From Butyrivibrio sp. (GTDB lineage Bacteria; Bacillota; Clostridia; Lachnospirales; Lachnospiraceae), in contig NZ_JAGBLU010000030.1 of the NCBI RefSeq assembly GCF_017635265.1, positions 53,649-117,648 of the forward strand: a stretch of DNA of 64,000 nucleotides, read 5' to 3'. Position 1 is the first letter of the stretch. The number at the start of each line of letters is the position of its first letter. Below are positions 63,887 to 64,000 of this stretch, one piece after another. A program made the position numbers and the translations under genes. The notes below the pieces were generated by a model that saw only the letters and a program-made list of their open reading frames with translations, was not told the DNA's origin and made no database searches.

Positions 63887-64000
63887 TCATTCCTCAGCAC
63901 TTAACAAAAACTCCATTTTAGCCCCAAATTTTTCGTTTTAGAGCCATATATCTTTCAAATAAATGTTATAATTAAGCCATTCCAGATATTGCTGAAGAAA
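63887..64000. other. Sequence of unknown origin at the broken end of pstC
   Basis: The last 114 bases are AT-rich. In the PstC frame they read as a 9-residue ORF (MEFLLSAEE, ATG at 63914-63916) ended by the TGA that closes pstC, with further stops beyond. GAATGA and TCATTC are inverted around the border. It does not look like PstC or PstS and could be the end of an insertion element or an assembly join. Confidence 0.4.

Overview
The window reads as chromosomal DNA of an anaerobic Gram-positive Clostridia, most likely a Lachnospiraceae member of the Butyrivibrio/Pseudobutyrivibrio type. That placement is an inference from low-GC codon use, strong AGGAGG-type ribosome binding sites, single-gene lipoprotein chaperones, a sigma-28 (SigD) promoter, a GH9-like lipoprotein, a giant pectin-degrading surface protein and split transketolase. 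Nearly all genes lie on the minus strand, so transcription mostly runs from high to low coordinates. The plus-strand exceptions are 9353-9826, 11366-11998, plsC (15274), an Rrf2 regulator (25974) and the SRP RNA (26415).

Region 1-3326 looks like the end of an integrated mobile element abutting the 3' end of guaA, a known integration target. It holds an unrecognised partial gene, a DUF6462-like small protein, a sigma-like small regulator, two XRE-type helix-turn-helix genes that lack normal start codons, and tiny ORFs. Region 3.3-25.9 kb is housekeeping: guaA, an NlpC/P60 endopeptidase, asnS, an extracytoplasmic trigger-factor-like lipoprotein, a DUF1934 protein, ispE, a SigD-controlled gene, pyrD-pyrK-pyrC, plsC, ddl-murF, an alpha/beta hydrolase, a degenerate GH9 lipoprotein, a YbhJ-like aconitase-family hydratase, a sugar-binding lipoprotein and tadA. 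At 25.9-26.6 kb lie an Rrf2/IscR-like regulator and the SRP RNA. At 26.6-35.8 kb are a CdaR-type regulator, the multitask sugar ABC ATPase, a degenerate GGDEF membrane protein, YesL, a GNAT acetyltransferase, a monoglyceride-lipase-like hydrolase, metG and map.

Region 35.8-53.7 kb is a plant cell-wall and pentose block. A GPH symporter and a carboxylesterase form an overlapping pair. Next comes a 2639-residue surface protein that combines a CE8 pectin methylesterase with a PL9 pectate lyase and has two perfect cre-type (CcpA) operators upstream. Then follow an araB-like kinase, araD, split transketolase, rpe and a 5'-nucleotidase. Together they would de-esterify and cut pectin outside the cell and channel released pentoses through ribulose 5-phosphate into the pentose phosphate pathway.

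Region 53.7-56.9 kb has DNA repair genes (OGG-type glycosylase, AlkD-like), a membrane-anchored Mrr-type nuclease and a PTS EIIC-like membrane protein. Region 56.9-63.9 kb is a phosphate regulon: pstC (5'-truncated), pstA, pstB, phoU, a PhoP-box promoter, an Na/Pi cotransporter, and the phoP-phoR two-component pair. PstC loses its first membrane segment at about 63.89 kb, where unrelated sequence begins.

No rRNA, tRNA, CRISPR array or complete insertion sequence was seen. The points most worth following up are the guaA junction with start-less regulators, the pseudoenzyme-like GH9 lipoprotein, the pectin multi-enzyme with its two cre operators, and the Pho-box cluster with a broken pstC.
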